Shown here piece after piece: positions 24,991 to 35,126 of a stretch of DNA of 50,429 nt. Position numbers and translations under genes: made by a program. The stretch comes from JBLHGU01 sp047615875 (lineage in GTDB: Bacteria; Pseudomonadota; Gammaproteobacteria; Arenicellales; CAJQKF01), in the NCBI GenBank assembly GCA_047615875.1, contig JBLHGU010000015.1, positions 1-50,429 on the forward strand. Direction: 5' to 3'. How positions within the stretch are numbered: position 1 is the first letter of the stretch; each line of letters begins with the position of its first letter. The notes beneath the pieces are model-generated. The model worked only from the letters and a program-made list of their open reading frames with translations, made no database searches and had not been told where the DNA came from.

Positions 24991-27900
24991 TGAATGATTT
25001 TGCTCACTTGAGACTGCACTCGGAATTTTCTCTTAGTGATGGGATCGTGCGTATTAAAAATCTGGCCGAGCAGGCTGCAAGTCAGAACATGCCTGCGGTG
25101 GCCATCACCGATATTATGAACATTTATGGTTCGGTAAAATTTTATCGTGCCTGCGTTGCCCACGGCATTAAACCACTAATAGGGACAGAGATTAATCTCG
25201 TGGGGCCACGCAAGTCAGCAATTCCCTTCCGCCTTACTCTTTTGTGCCGCAATGAACAGGGTTTTAAATTTGTTAACCATCTGCTGACTCGAGCCTATCT
25301 GGAGCCGCGCCACAGTGTGCACGTAACAGTGCAACGTGAGTGGTTGCGTGGTAATGAAGGCAATGTGATCGCATTAAGTTGTGGCTTGGATGGAGAATTG
25401 GGTAATGCGATTCTTTCCTCTGATCAAAGAGAAGTCGATGAGCTTGCAGACGAATATTTGGGAATATTTGGCGACAATTTTTATCTAGACATTCATCGCT
25501 ACGGTGTCGAGCGCGAGCAGGAGTATAATTTTGCCGCTATCGATCTTGGCGAACGTAAGGGAATTCCGGTAGTTGCCACTAATCCCGTACAATTCTTAAA
25601 CGAAACCGATTTCGATTCTCACGATGTGCGGGTTTGTATTAATGAGGGCAGGGTAGTAAGCGACACCCGAAGAGCCCGAAACTTCACCAATCAGCAGTAC
25701 TTAAAAGATTCTGCTGCGATGCAGGAGCTATTCAGTGATGTGCCACAGGCTGTTAGTAATAGTGTATTAATTGCTCAACGTTGCAACGTGTTTATGGATT
25801 TTTCCACGTCCTATATGCCAGCCTTTCCGACCGGACCAGAGCAAACGTCAGACCAACTTCTGATTGAAAATTCTCGTCAGGGGTTGCAAAACCGTTTATC
25901 CGGTATCGACCTCAGCATTGCAAAAATTTCCTACACCTATAAAGACTACGAAGAGCGTCTCGAGCAGGAACTTGACGTTATTCTTGGGATGGGTTTTCCT
26001 GGCTACTTTCTGATAGTGGCTGACTTTATTCAGTGGGCAAAGAATATGGATATTCCCGTCGGACCAGGACGGGGTTCAGGTGCCGGGTCGGTTGTTGCCT
26101 GGGTATTGGGTATCACCGATTTGGATCCTCTGAAATATGGATTGTTGTTCGAACGTTTTCTAAATCCAGAGCGTGTTTCGCTGCCAGATTTCGACATCGA
26201 TTTCTGTATGAATCGACGTGATGAAGTGATTGAATACGTTGCAGATCGGTATGGTAAGAATCAGGTCAGCCAGATTATTACATTCGGTACTATGGCAGCG
26301 AAAGCTGTCGTAAGAGATGTCGGGCGCGTATTAGGCCATCCTTACGGTTTTGTTGATAGCGTTGCTAAAATGGTGCCTTTTGAAATTGGCATAACCCTGT
26401 CGAAAGCCCTTGAACAGGAGGAAGAGCTGCGACTCAGATATGAAAACGAAGAGGAAGTAACAGAGCTTATTGATTCTGCCAGGATGTTGGAAGGGCTAGC
26501 ACGAAATGTTGGCAAGCATGCTGGTGGTGTAGTCATTGCTCCAAATGATTTATCGGACTTCGTGCCTCTATTCGCCGAGCCTGGTATGCCGCAACCGGTA
26601 ACTCAGTTCGATAAGGATGATCTTGAATCAATCGGTCTGGTTAAGTTCGATTTCCTGGGGCTTAGAACCTTAACGGTGATTCACAGTACAATGAAAATGG
26701 TCAATATTAAGCGGCAGGAGAACCCGCTTAATATTGATTTGATTCCACTCGATGATGCAAAGACATTTACCTTAATCAAGGCCGGTAAGACCACGGGAAT
26801 ATTTCAACTGGAATCTCGTGGCATGAAGGAAATTATTGTCCAGTTGCTACCCGATCAATTTGAAGATTTGATAGCTCTGGTTGCGCTATACAGGCCTGGT
26901 CCGTTGCAGTCGGGTATGGTAGAGGACTTCATTAATCGTAAACACGGACGCGAAAAAATTGTCTATCCTCATGGAGATTTAGAGGAAATACTCAAGCCTA
27001 CTTATGGAGTTATTCTCTATCAGGAACAGGTTATGCAAATTGCGCAAGTTCTATCTGGCTACACGCTGGGATCTGCTGACTTGTTGCGGCGTGCCATGGG
27101 CAAGAAAAAGGCCGAAGAGATGGCCAAGCAACGAGAGGCTTTTGTACAGGGTGCAGAAGCGCGCAACGTCGAAGCCGAAACGTCCGGTTATATTTTTGAT
27201 CTGGTGGAAAAGTTTGCAGGTTACGGATTCAACAAATCTCACTCCGCAGCTTATGCGCTGTTAACCTATCAAACTGCGTGGTTAAAAACACATTTTCCGG
27301 CAGAATTTATGTCAGCGAGTTTGACGGCTGATATGGAGAATACTGACAAGGTCGTTACTCTGATTTCTGAATCTCGTTCCATGGGACTTAATGTACTTCC
27401 ACCGGATATCAATCGCTGCCATTCCGCATTTACCCCTCATGCTGGTGATACTGTCATCTATGGATTAGGTGCTCTTAAGGGAGTGGGAGACAAGGCCATA
27501 AATGGTATGGTCGAGGAACGCTTCGAGTCCGGTGATTTCGTGGATATATTTGACTTATGTCGACGTATAGACAGCAAGAAAATTAATAAGCGAGTGCTGG
27601 AAGCTCTGGTGCGAGGAGGCGCATTAGATTGCTTTGGGCTCAATCGAGCGTCCCTTATGAATGGGCTGCCAACTGCGATGAATGCGGCTGATAAACATGG
27701 TAAGGATCGGGATAGTGGTCAAAATGATATGTTCGGTCTGGCCACAGTAGAGAAATCCGATGCTACAGTGGCCCCAGTTGCCGACTGGTCTGAACAGCGT
27801 CGTTTGTCTGAGGAAAAGAATGTTCTTGGACTTTACTTAACCGGTCATCCCTACGACCCTGTGCGCGACGAGTTGAGTGCTTTGGTAGATAGCGAGATCG

Positions 27901-28469
27901 CAGATTTGAAAGCTTCGGGAGATCGTGATGTTGTTGTTGCCGGACTGGTGACCGCAGTGCGAACGATGCGCACAAAGCGAGGTGACAACATTGCTTTTCT
28001 AACGATCGACGACAAAACGGCTCGTATGGAGGTTAGTGTGTTCTCCAAACTATTTGTGGTTCGTCGTGACAGACTACGCACTGATGCTATCTTAATTGCC
28101 AAAGGCAGTACTGAAGTTGATGGTTACACCGGTAATATTCAGATGCGTGCTCAGGATGTTTTTGAACTATCTGATGTGCGGAAAGATTACCTGGGCAACC
28201 TGGAATTGACCCTGGCTAGCATTTCACCGGATTGTAGTGAACTATCCTGGTTAAAGGAACGGTTGTCTGATTCGGTTTCAGGGCCGTCGGTCAGAATTCG
28301 CTACCAACGTGAAAATGGTGACCGTGCATTAATTCGGTTGGGCAAAGACTGGAAACTAAATCTGGATGACGGCACGGTTGAGGCTTTGGAAAAAAGATTC
28401 GGGCGGGAATGCCTGAATTTTCAATACGACCGGACGGCATTGCTTGCTGCTGCACCTGCTTCGGCATAA
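24990..28469 (+). CDS. dnaE: DNA polymerase III alpha subunit
   Basis: Catalytic subunit of the replicative polymerase (1159 residues; E. coli 1160). Seen: N-terminal PHP domain starting FAHLRLHSEFSLSDG, palm with GPGRGSGAGSVVAW and PDFDIDFCMNRRDEV (two catalytic aspartates), third aspartate in LVKFDFLGLRTLT, HAGGVVIAP, ALYRPGPLQSGM, the tandem HhH region, an OB fold (about 970-1050) and a C-terminal tail. Starts one base inside rnhB. Alongside dnaB, the window encodes two central fork proteins. Confidence 0.98.
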   Translation: MNDFAHLRLHSEFSLSDGIVRIKNLAEQAASQNMPAVAITDIMNIYGSVKFYRACVAHGIKPLIGTEINLVGPRKSAIPFRLTLLCRNEQGFKFVNHLLTRAYLEPRHSVHVTVQREWLRGNEGNVIALSCGLDGELGNAILSSDQREVDELADEYLGIFGDNFYLDIHRYGVEREQEYNFAAIDLGERKGIPVVATNPVQFLNETDFDSHDVRVCINEGRVVSDTRRARNFTNQQYLKDSAAMQELFSDVPQAVSNSVLIAQRCNVFMDFSTSYMPAFPTGPEQTSDQLLIENSRQGLQNRLSGIDLSIAKISYTYKDYEERLEQELDVILGMGFPGYFLIVADFIQWAKNMDIPVGPGRGSGAGSVVAWVLGITDLDPLKYGLLFERFLNPERVSLPDFDIDFCMNRRDEVIEYVADRYGKNQVSQIITFGTMAAKAVVRDVGRVLGHPYGFVDSVAKMVPFEIGITLSKALEQEEELRLRYENEEEVTELIDSARMLEGLARNVGKHAGGVVIAPNDLSDFVPLFAEPGMPQPVTQFDKDDLESIGLVKFDFLGLRTLTVIHSTMKMVNIKRQENPLNIDLIPLDDAKTFTLIKAGKTTGIFQLESRGMKEIIVQLLPDQFEDLIALVALYRPGPLQSGMVEDFINRKHGREKIVYPHGDLEEILKPTYGVILYQEQVMQIAQVLSGYTLGSADLLRRAMGKKKAEEMAKQREAFVQGAEARNVEAETSGYIFDLVEKFAGYGFNKSHSAAYALLTYQTAWLKTHFPAEFMSASLTADMENTDKVVTLISESRSMGLNVLPPDINRCHSAFTPHAGDTVIYGLGALKGVGDKAINGMVEERFESGDFVDIFDLCRRIDSKKINKRVLEALVRGGALDCFGLNRASLMNGLPTAMNAADKHGKDRDSGQNDMFGLATVEKSDATVAPVADWSEQRRLSEEKNVLGLYLTGHPYDPVRDELSALVDSEIADLKASGDRDVVVAGLVTAVRTMRTKRGDNIAFLTIDDKTARMEVSVFSKLFVVRRDRLRTDAILIAKGSTEVDGYTGNIQMRAQDVFELSDVRKDYLGNLELTLASISPDCSELSWLKERLSDSVSGPSVRIRYQRENGDRALIRLGKDWKLNLDDGTVEALEKRFGRECLNFQYDRTALLAAAPASA

Positions 28470-28570
28470 AGGTTGTCGACGAAATAACCAGATAACTACT
28501 CGGTAAGCTCAGATTTAGGCTAATCTAGGGTACAATTCAACCCCCTTTCCTGCTGCTACCAGAACCGTTA

Positions 28571-29542
28571 ATGGATCCCAATTATCTCGATTTTGAACAA
28601 CCTATCGCTGATCTTGAGGTCAAGATTGAAGAACTTAGACGAGTAAGTGTTGAAAGTGATCTAAATCTTTCCGATGAAATAGAACAATTAGAAAGACGTA
28701 GTGAAAAACTTACTAAAGATATATTTTCTTCGCTAACAGCGTGGCAGGTGGTCCAACTGGCTAGACACCCTAAGCGACCTTATACTCTGGACTATATCAA
28801 TACTCTGTTTACCGAGTTTAACGAATTGCATGGTGATCGCATGTGTGCGGATGACCGTGCCATTGTCGGCGGATTGGCCCAATTGGGTAGCCAGGGTGTG
28901 GTAGTTATCGGCCACCAGAAAGGACGCGACACTAAAGAAAAGGTATTGAGAAATTTTGGTATGCCGAAACCAGAGGGTTACAGAAAATCACAACGACTTA
29001 TGCAATTGGCGGCGCGCTTTCACCTGCCAGTAATCACTTTTATCGATACACCTGGCGCTTATCCTGGTGTTGATGCAGAAGAGCGTGGTCAGAGTGAGGC
29101 TATAGCTAGAAGTATTTATCACATGTCCGCATTACCCGTGCCGATAATTTCTATTGTAATAGGCGAGGGGGGGTCCGGCGGTGCATTGGCAATCGGAGTT
29201 TGTGATCGACTGCTTATGCTGCAATATTCGACCTATTCAGTGATTTCTCCAGAAGGTTGCGCTTCCATCTTATGGAAAAGTGCCGATAAGGCATCAGATG
29301 CCGCAGAATCAATGAAAATGACTTCCACGGATCTTTCGGAGCAAAAACTAATCGATGGAGTAGTTGAGGAACCGATGGGTGGCGCGCATCGAAATCGCGC
29401 TGTAATGATGCGCAACCTCAGTAAGGCTATCCAGGAAAATCTGGATGATTTGTTGAGATTGGAAATTGCTGACCTATTGCAGCAACGTCGCGAGAAGCTA
29501 GATGGTTACGGACATCATAGCGAATCTGGATTGTCGCAGTAA
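28571..29542 (+). CDS. accA: Acetyl-CoA carboxylase carboxyltransferase subunit alpha
   Basis: Alpha half of the carboxyltransferase that makes malonyl-CoA for fatty acids (323 residues; E. coli 319). Seen: N-terminal YLDFEQPIADLEVKIEELR, LARHPKRPYTLDYI, GHQKGRDTKEKVLRNFGMP, FIDTPGAYPGVDAEERGQSE, IGEGGSGGALAIGV and SPEGCASILWK. It has its own 101-base upstream gap with a possible -10 TACAAT (28531-28536) but no good -35. The accD partner is not in this window. Confidence 0.97.
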   Translation: MDPNYLDFEQPIADLEVKIEELRRVSVESDLNLSDEIEQLERRSEKLTKDIFSSLTAWQVVQLARHPKRPYTLDYINTLFTEFNELHGDRMCADDRAIVGGLAQLGSQGVVVIGHQKGRDTKEKVLRNFGMPKPEGYRKSQRLMQLAARFHLPVITFIDTPGAYPGVDAEERGQSEAIARSIYHMSALPVPIISIVIGEGGSGGALAIGVCDRLLMLQYSTYSVISPEGCASILWKSADKASDAAESMKMTSTDLSEQKLIDGVVEEPMGGAHRNRAVMMRNLSKAIQENLDDLLRLEIADLLQQRREKLDGYGHHSESGLSQ

Positions 29543-29684
29543 GACTTGACAATGCGGTGAGCTGGCTCAACTTACGGTCTTTCACTGTACAATACTTCCG
29601 CCCAATGGATTTCTCACTCTATCGAAGATTTAATTGCGTCTAGTCGAGAAACTTCCTACCGCTTCATGGGATAAAGATAAATTC

Positions 29685-31037
29685 ATGCTGCCGCTGACTT
29701 CTCACCTAATGGCTGTTCTGGAAAAGCTTAGCCCAGAGCCTGGCAGAGTGCTAGTAGCGTATAGTGGTGGGGTGGATTCCCATGTTTTACTCTCCTGTTT
29801 AGCTGCACTGCCGAAAAAATTCTCCCAACGTGGTGTAGCATTACATGTTGATCACGGCCTTTGTGACGACTCTGCTGGTTGGGTTTCCCATTGTAGGCAT
29901 CAATGCGACTTGTTAGGCATCAGATTTTTGCATGGCAAGGTGAACGTATCAGCTGCGTCTGGTAACGGACCCGAAGATAAAGCTCGTAGTGCTCGTTATG
30001 AATGGCTTATGCAACAACTATCTGAAACGGATGTCTTATTGACGGCTCACCACCGTTCAGATCAGGCTGAAACTGTAGTCTATAATCTGATGCGTGGGTC
30101 CGGTGCTAATGGCCTCGCAGGAATTGCTCGGCTGAAGTCGTTGCAAGGCTTTAGATTGCTAAGACCCTTTATTGATGTGGATAAGGAGTCCATACTCGAT
30201 CACGCCCAAGAGCAAAAGCTGCAATTTATTAGTGATCCTTCCAATGCTGATGATCGATTTGATCGTAATTTTCTGCGCAATCAAATCATTCCTCAAATTG
30301 AACAACGCTGGCCGAAAGCTTCAGCTAGAATTGCCAGAGCAGCTGATCATCTGGGAGAATTGCGCCAACTTAACATTGATTTGGCACAAATAGATCTTGA
30401 AGGCTGTGTTCGGACCGAAGCCTACAATCTATTTAATGATGCGCCGGTGCTTGATTGTACTAGATTGTTGAGACTGTCTAAACCTCGCAGGAATAATCTT
30501 CTACGTCAGTGGCTATCTGAAGCAAATTCTCCACCACTTACCAGCCGCAGACTTTCCTATGTAAATCGTCACCTGGTGGAGCGATCTGGCTCAAATAGTT
30601 TTAGCTGGTCGGGAATGGAAATTCATCGCTACCGGGAATTGTTGTATTTGCATCATTGTCGACAAATAGAACCGCTAAGCCTAACAAATTGGGATATTCA
30701 TCAACCCCTTATGTTTTCGGGTAGTGGTCTAGTTCTGCGTGCAGTTGAAGCTTCGAAACAGGGGCAGGGACTGAAAATTCCCCCAAACAGCTTATTAGAA
30801 ATTTCTGTCGGACCCGGTAAACGTCAATTTAGGCGGGCACCAGGAAATAGTGCGCACTCGTTAAAAAAGATTTTTCAGAACGCTGCAATACCACCTTTTT
30901 TACGATTATTTGTACCAGTTGTTAGTCTCGAGGGGGTAACATTATGTGTTCCCGGAGTGTGGGAATCTGAGTTCTTTCGAGAATCTTCCAGGTCAGGGCA
31001 GGAGTTTAATTTGAGTCACCAAAAGAGCCTTTCTTAA
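29685..31037 (+). CDS. tilS: tRNA(Ile)-lysidine synthase
   Basis: Converts C34 of the CAU-anticodon isoleucine tRNA to lysidine using ATP and lysine, so that it reads AUA (450 residues from this start; E. coli 432). Seen: PP-loop RVLVAYSGGVDSHVLLS, ALHVDHGLCDDS, DVLLTAHHRSDQAETVVYNL, RPFIDVDKESI, and a C-terminal domain with GPGKRQFRRAPGN. The start is uncertain: a TTG at 29634 would add 17 residues without homology, and ATG 29709 is also possible. It follows accA, as in Pseudomonas. Confidence 0.93.
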   Translation: MLPLTSHLMAVLEKLSPEPGRVLVAYSGGVDSHVLLSCLAALPKKFSQRGVALHVDHGLCDDSAGWVSHCRHQCDLLGIRFLHGKVNVSAASGNGPEDKARSARYEWLMQQLSETDVLLTAHHRSDQAETVVYNLMRGSGANGLAGIARLKSLQGFRLLRPFIDVDKESILDHAQEQKLQFISDPSNADDRFDRNFLRNQIIPQIEQRWPKASARIARAADHLGELRQLNIDLAQIDLEGCVRTEAYNLFNDAPVLDCTRLLRLSKPRRNNLLRQWLSEANSPPLTSRRLSYVNRHLVERSGSNSFSWSGMEIHRYRELLYLHHCRQIEPLSLTNWDIHQPLMFSGSGLVLRAVEASKQGQGLKIPPNSLLEISVGPGKRQFRRAPGNSAHSLKKIFQNAAIPPFLRLFVPVVSLEGVTLCVPGVWESEFFRESSRSGQEFNLSHQKSLS

Positions 31038-31205
31038 TCTTTGCTGATTATTGAGGGCGATAGGTCGATCTGATAGACTACAGAGCCGTCCGGGCATCTA
31101 CATTCCGCCCATTATTTCAACTGAACTGAATCCTCTTCAACATTCAGGATTAGTTGTTTCGATTAATTTTCTAACTTCATCCAGTTATGCTGGATCATCG
31201 CGAGA

Positions 31206-32834
31206 ATGACAAAGTATATTTTTATAACCGGCGGTGTGGTTTCCTCACTTGGCAAAGGTATCTCTGGTGCATCTTTAGCGGCATTGCTTGAGTCACGCAA
31301 ACTTGACGTCACAATGATAAAACTGGATCCCTATATTAATGTTGATCCGGGAACCATGAGCCCATTTCAGCACGGAGAAGTTTTTGTAACAGATGATGGT
31401 GCTGAAACCGATCTGGACCTTGGTCATTACGAACGCTTTATTCGCACCAAAATGACACAAGATAATAATTTCACTACCGGGCAAATATACGAAAGGGTTA
31501 TTCGCAAAGAAAGGCGTGGTGATTATCAAGGTGGTACGGTGCAAGTCATTCCGCATATTACCAATGAGATTAAATCTTGTATAAAAGCAGCAGCCGGAAA
31601 TGTGGATGTTGCGATGGTAGAAATAGGTGGGACGGTAGGTGATATTGAGTCATTGCCATTTCTCGAGGCAATTCGACAAATGCGGGTCGAATTAGGCCGC
31701 GAAAATACATTTTTCGTTCATCTGACCCTGGTGCCCGAAATCAGTGTGGCTGGTGAAATAAAAACCAAACCTACACAGCACTCCGTAAAAGAATTGCGCA
31801 GTATTGGTATTCAGCCGGATGCGGTTTTGTGTCGTATTCGAGAACCCTTGCCTGAGAGCGCGCGACGAAAGATCGCTCTGTTTACCAACGTAGAAGAGCG
31901 TGCGGTTATCTCTGCAGTGGATGTCGATCACATATACAAAATTCCGCGCAAGTTTTACGAACAGGAGCTGGATAAAATTGTTGTTCGTGCTCTGGATTTA
32001 GAGACCCCACCTTCGGATTTGACCGAATGGGACGCGGTGGTAGAGGCATTTGAAAACCCAACGGCCGAAATAGATATTGCCATGGTAGGCAAGTATGTCA
32101 GTTTGACGGAGTCCTATAAGTCCTTGTCTGAGGCGTTGATTCACGCTGGTATCAAAACCCGCACCAGAGTGAATATTCATTATATAGACTCAGAAGCTGC
32201 TGAAATTACAGCCAATGAAGATCTTAAGAATATGCATGGGGTACTGGTTCCCGGTGGTTTCGGCGAGCGCGGTATCGAAGGCATGATTAAATCCGTTCAG
32301 ATCGCCCGTGAACAAAAAATTCCCTATCTTGGTATTTGCCTGGGCATGCAGGTTGCTGTTATTGAAAATGCCCGTAACCTGGCCGGCATGGATAAGGCCC
32401 ATAGTACTGAATTTGATCCGGACACCCCCAATCCTGTTGTTGCCTTGATTACAGAATGGATGGATGATAGTGGTGATCTTAATCGCCGCAATGAACTAAG
32501 TGAACTTGGTGGTTCAATGCGTCTTGGGGCGCAGAAAATTATGCTCGAGGAAGACTCTCGAATTGCCAATGTGTATGCCTCCCAAACGATTCATGAACGC
32601 CATCGTCATCGTTGGGAAGTCAATAATGTATTACGTCCGAAGCTGGTTGATGCTGGCCTGAGTATTGCCGGTGTATCTACGGACGATCTGGTAGAAGTTG
32701 TAGAGTATGCTGATCACCCGTGGTTTATTGGCTGTCAGTTCCATCCAGAATTCACTTCTAACCCACGGGACGGGCACCCGTTGTTTAGCAGTTTTGTGAT
32801 GGCTGCCAGAGCATTTAGTGAAAAGAATGATTGA
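31206..32834 (+). CDS. pyrG: CTP synthase
   Basis: Glutamine-dependent amination of UTP to CTP (542 residues; E. coli 545). Seen: synthetase domain from KYIFITGGVVSSLGKGI with LKLDPYINVDPGTMSP-like MIKLDPYINVDPGTMSP and HGEVFVTDDGAETDLDLGHY, then a class I glutamine amidotransferase domain (about 290-540) with PGGFGERG, the nucleophile in YLGICLGMQ (near residue 378) and the His-Glu pair in CQFHPEF. The 168-base upstream gap holds only short weak hairpins. It overlaps kdsA by 8 bases. Confidence 0.98.
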   Translation: MTKYIFITGGVVSSLGKGISGASLAALLESRKLDVTMIKLDPYINVDPGTMSPFQHGEVFVTDDGAETDLDLGHYERFIRTKMTQDNNFTTGQIYERVIRKERRGDYQGGTVQVIPHITNEIKSCIKAAAGNVDVAMVEIGGTVGDIESLPFLEAIRQMRVELGRENTFFVHLTLVPEISVAGEIKTKPTQHSVKELRSIGIQPDAVLCRIREPLPESARRKIALFTNVEERAVISAVDVDHIYKIPRKFYEQELDKIVVRALDLETPPSDLTEWDAVVEAFENPTAEIDIAMVGKYVSLTESYKSLSEALIHAGIKTRTRVNIHYIDSEAAEITANEDLKNMHGVLVPGGFGERGIEGMIKSVQIAREQKIPYLGICLGMQVAVIENARNLAGMDKAHSTEFDPDTPNPVVALITEWMDDSGDLNRRNELSELGGSMRLGAQKIMLEEDSRIANVYASQTIHERHRHRWEVNNVLRPKLVDAGLSIAGVSTDDLVEVVEYADHPWFIGCQFHPEFTSNPRDGHPLFSSFVMAARAFSEKND

Positions 32835-33666
32835 ATTCAATCTGGCTCCTCAACTGGATAGAAGCCCGTTTTTTCTAATTGCAGGTCCCTGTGTAATTGA
32901 GTCTGAAAGCCTGGTCCTTGAAACCGCAGAAGCTTTAAAAGATATAACAGCAAAACTTGGAATTCCATTTGTTTTTAAAGCTTCATTTGACAAGGCTAAC
33001 CGTACTTCCACCTCTTCATTCCGAGGTGTGGGACGTGGCCGCGGCCTGGAGATTTTAGCCAGGGTAAGGGAATCGATAGGCGTGCCGGTACTCACCGATG
33101 TACACAGTGTGGATGATGTTCGAGCTGCAAGTCAGGCGGTTGATTACCTGCAAACACCGGCGTTTCTTTGTCGGCAAACTGATTTGATTGAAGCAGTAGC
33201 GAATAGCGGTCTACCAGCAAATATCAAGAAGGGACAGTTTTTGTCGCCGCAGGAAATGACTCAGGTAGTAAACAAAGCTCGATCAGTTAATCCCGATGCA
33301 GTGATCACCGTTTGCGAGCGTGGAGTCAGTTTTGGTTATAACAATCTTGTGGTTGATATGCGTTCGTTGGCCGAGATGAGAAAAACTGATTGCGCTGTAG
33401 TTTTTGACTGTACCCATTCAGTTCAACTACCCGGCGCGGGAGGAGATCGTTCTTCTGGTCAACGACAGTTTATACCGGTGCTCTCACGTGCGGCAGTTGC
33501 TGCGGGCGTAAGTGGCTTGTTTATGGAAACTCACCCCGACCCCGATAAAGCATTGAGTGATGGCCCTAATGCCTGGCCTCTTGCAAAAATGCAGACATTG
33601 CTCGAAACATTGCTGGCAGTAGACATTGCGGTTAAAGGTCCCGGGCTTGAAGACGATAGTTTTTAG
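32827..33666 (+). CDS. kdsA: 3-deoxy-8-phosphooctulonate synthase
   Basis: Condenses arabinose 5-phosphate with PEP to Kdo 8-phosphate for the LPS inner core (279 residues; E. coli 284). Seen: FFLIAGPCVIESE, FKASFDKANRTSTSSFRG, GRGLEILARV, PVLTDVHSVDD, LQTPAFLCRQTDL, NIKKGQFLSPQEM, FDCTHSVQLPG and METHPDPDKALSDGPN. ATG 32827 is preferred over GTG 32818 because it matches the family N-terminus. It overlaps pyrG by 8 bases, the standard pyrG-kdsA-eno order. Confidence 0.97.
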   Translation: MIEFNLAPQLDRSPFFLIAGPCVIESESLVLETAEALKDITAKLGIPFVFKASFDKANRTSTSSFRGVGRGRGLEILARVRESIGVPVLTDVHSVDDVRAASQAVDYLQTPAFLCRQTDLIEAVANSGLPANIKKGQFLSPQEMTQVVNKARSVNPDAVITVCERGVSFGYNNLVVDMRSLAEMRKTDCAVVFDCTHSVQLPGAGGDRSSGQRQFIPVLSRAAVAAGVSGLFMETHPDPDKALSDGPNAWPLAKMQTLLETLLAVDIAVKGPGLEDDSF

Positions 33667-33667
33667 T

Positions 33668-33695
33668 CTGACTGAGTATTGTGCAATCTTATTAT
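33668..33695 (+). promoter_or_regulatory. Candidate eno promoter
   Basis: CTGACT (33668-33673), 16 bases, then TATTAT (33690-33695), which would start transcription about 20 bases before the eno ATG. Four of six -35 and five of six -10 positions match the sigma-70 consensus. Confidence 0.35.
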
Positions 33696-33720
33696 CTATA
33701 ACTTTTAATTTGTTGAAAAA

Positions 33721-35019
33721 ATGTCCAAAATCGAATCTATAACAGCCAGAGAAATTCTTGATAGCCGTGGTAATCCGACTGTCGAAGCGGAAGTTTTTCT
33801 GGCATCTGGCAGTTGCGGTCGAGCTGCAGTTCCGTCCGGTGCATCCACTGGTGCCCTCGAGGCCCTTGAGTTGCGAGATGCTGGAAAGCGATATGGTGGC
33901 AAAGGTGTATTGCGTGCAGTAGAGAATATTTATAACCGCATTCAGCCCTGTCTTAAAGGCCAGGATAGTTGTGATCAGCGTGCTATTGATAAAGCCATGC
34001 TGGACCTGGATGGAACGGAAAATAAAAGCTCGCTGGGCGCGAACGCTATTCTGGCCGTGTCTTTAGCTTGTGCAAAGGCTGCGGCACATCAAATGAAATT
34101 GCCTTTATATCGTTACATTGCCCAGTTACATGGCAATGATGATCCAAGCAGGCTTCCTGTGCCACAAATGAATATCATCAATGGCGGCGCACACGCGGAC
34201 AATTCGATTGATTTTCAGGAGTTTATGATTCTGCCCGTGGGTGCGGAAAATTTTTCCGAGGCCTTGCGTATGGGTACAGAAGTTTTTCATGCACTGCGTA
34301 AAGTGCTGCTGGAGCAGGGGCTAAGTACTGGCGTTGGAGATGAAGGTGGTTTTGCTCCGGAAGCAGACTCCAATGAAGCCGGCATGACTCTAATAAACTC
34401 AGCAGTCGAGCTGGCAGGTTATAGTCTGGGTAGCGATATTCGACTAGGTCTTGATGTAGCTAGTAGCGAGTTTTACAGCAATGGGATCTATACCCTGAGC
34501 GGTGAGTCCGGACGGCAGTTAAAATCTCAGGAACTGTGTGATTTTCTTGCCAGTTGGGTAGATCGCTATAGCATTATAACTATAGAAGATGGCATGGCAG
34601 AGGATGACTGGGATGGCTGGAAAATGCTAACCGATGAGTTGGGTGGACGAGTACAGTTAACTGGTGATGATTTATTTGTGACCAATAGCGAAATACTTCA
34701 GAAAGGAATCGATATGGGTGTTGCCAATTCCATATTGATAAAACTCAATCAAATTGGTTCCTTGTCCGAGACCCTCGATGCTATCAAGATGGCACAGGAA
34801 GCGGGTTATGGAGTTACCATCTCCCATCGTTCCGGGGAAACAGAAGATACCACCATAGCTGATCTGGCTGTCGCAACTGGTGCAGGTCAAATAAAAACCG
34901 GCTCTCTTTGTCGATCAGAGCGTGTAGCAAAGTACAACCAATTACTGCGGATTGAGCAAGAGCTGGGTGCAGGTTCCAGTTATGCTGGAATGAAAGGGCT
35001 AGCAAATATTGGAATTTAG
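33721..35019 (+). CDS. eno: Enolase
   Basis: Glycolytic 2-phosphoglycerate dehydratase, also a degradosome partner in many gammaproteobacteria (432 residues, as in E. coli). Seen: AREILDSRGNPTVEAEV, PSGASTGALEALELRD, INGGAHADNSIDFQEFMI, VGDEGGFAPE, SIITIEDGMAEDDWDGW, GDDLFVTN, the catalytic lysine in ANSILIKLNQIGS and ISHRSGETEDTTIADLAV. All catalytic residues are present. ftsB follows after 107 bases. Confidence 0.98.
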   Translation: MSKIESITAREILDSRGNPTVEAEVFLASGSCGRAAVPSGASTGALEALELRDAGKRYGGKGVLRAVENIYNRIQPCLKGQDSCDQRAIDKAMLDLDGTENKSSLGANAILAVSLACAKAAAHQMKLPLYRYIAQLHGNDDPSRLPVPQMNIINGGAHADNSIDFQEFMILPVGAENFSEALRMGTEVFHALRKVLLEQGLSTGVGDEGGFAPEADSNEAGMTLINSAVELAGYSLGSDIRLGLDVASSEFYSNGIYTLSGESGRQLKSQELCDFLASWVDRYSIITIEDGMAEDDWDGWKMLTDELGGRVQLTGDDLFVTNSEILQKGIDMGVANSILIKLNQIGSLSETLDAIKMAQEAGYGVTISHRSGETEDTTIADLAVATGAGQIKTGSLCRSERVAKYNQLLRIEQELGAGSSYAGMKGLANIGI

Positions 35020-35089
35020 CCAACGGTTTGAACTATCCAGGGCGTAGCTTGATGTTGCTTCGGGTTGATTGCTAAAAAGATCGTCTATC

Positions 35090-35122
35090 CAATTGTAATT
35101 TAAACAATTTTGATTACAATTG
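35090..35122 (+). promoter_or_regulatory. Inverted repeat with embedded promoter at the ftsB start
   Basis: CAATTGTAAT (35090-35099) and ATTACAATTG (35113-35122) form a perfect 10-base inverted repeat with a 13-base spacer. The same bases hold a sigma-70-like promoter: TTGTAA (35093-35098), 17 bases, TACAAT (35116-35121). A start 6-8 bases past the -10 falls on the ftsB ATG (35127), and no Shine-Dalgarno is present, so a leaderless message is possible. Confidence 0.5.
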
Positions 35123-35126
35123 CAGA

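Noticed and set aside
29546..29551. TTGACA as a tilS promoter -35
   Set aside because: No -10-like hexamer lies 15-19 bases downstream; the nearby TACAAT (29588-29593) is too far away and lacks its own -35.
31038..31205. Attenuator or riboswitch before pyrG
   Set aside because: Only 6-base stems (for example ATCCAG/CTGGAT) are visible, with no T run or known aptamer pattern.
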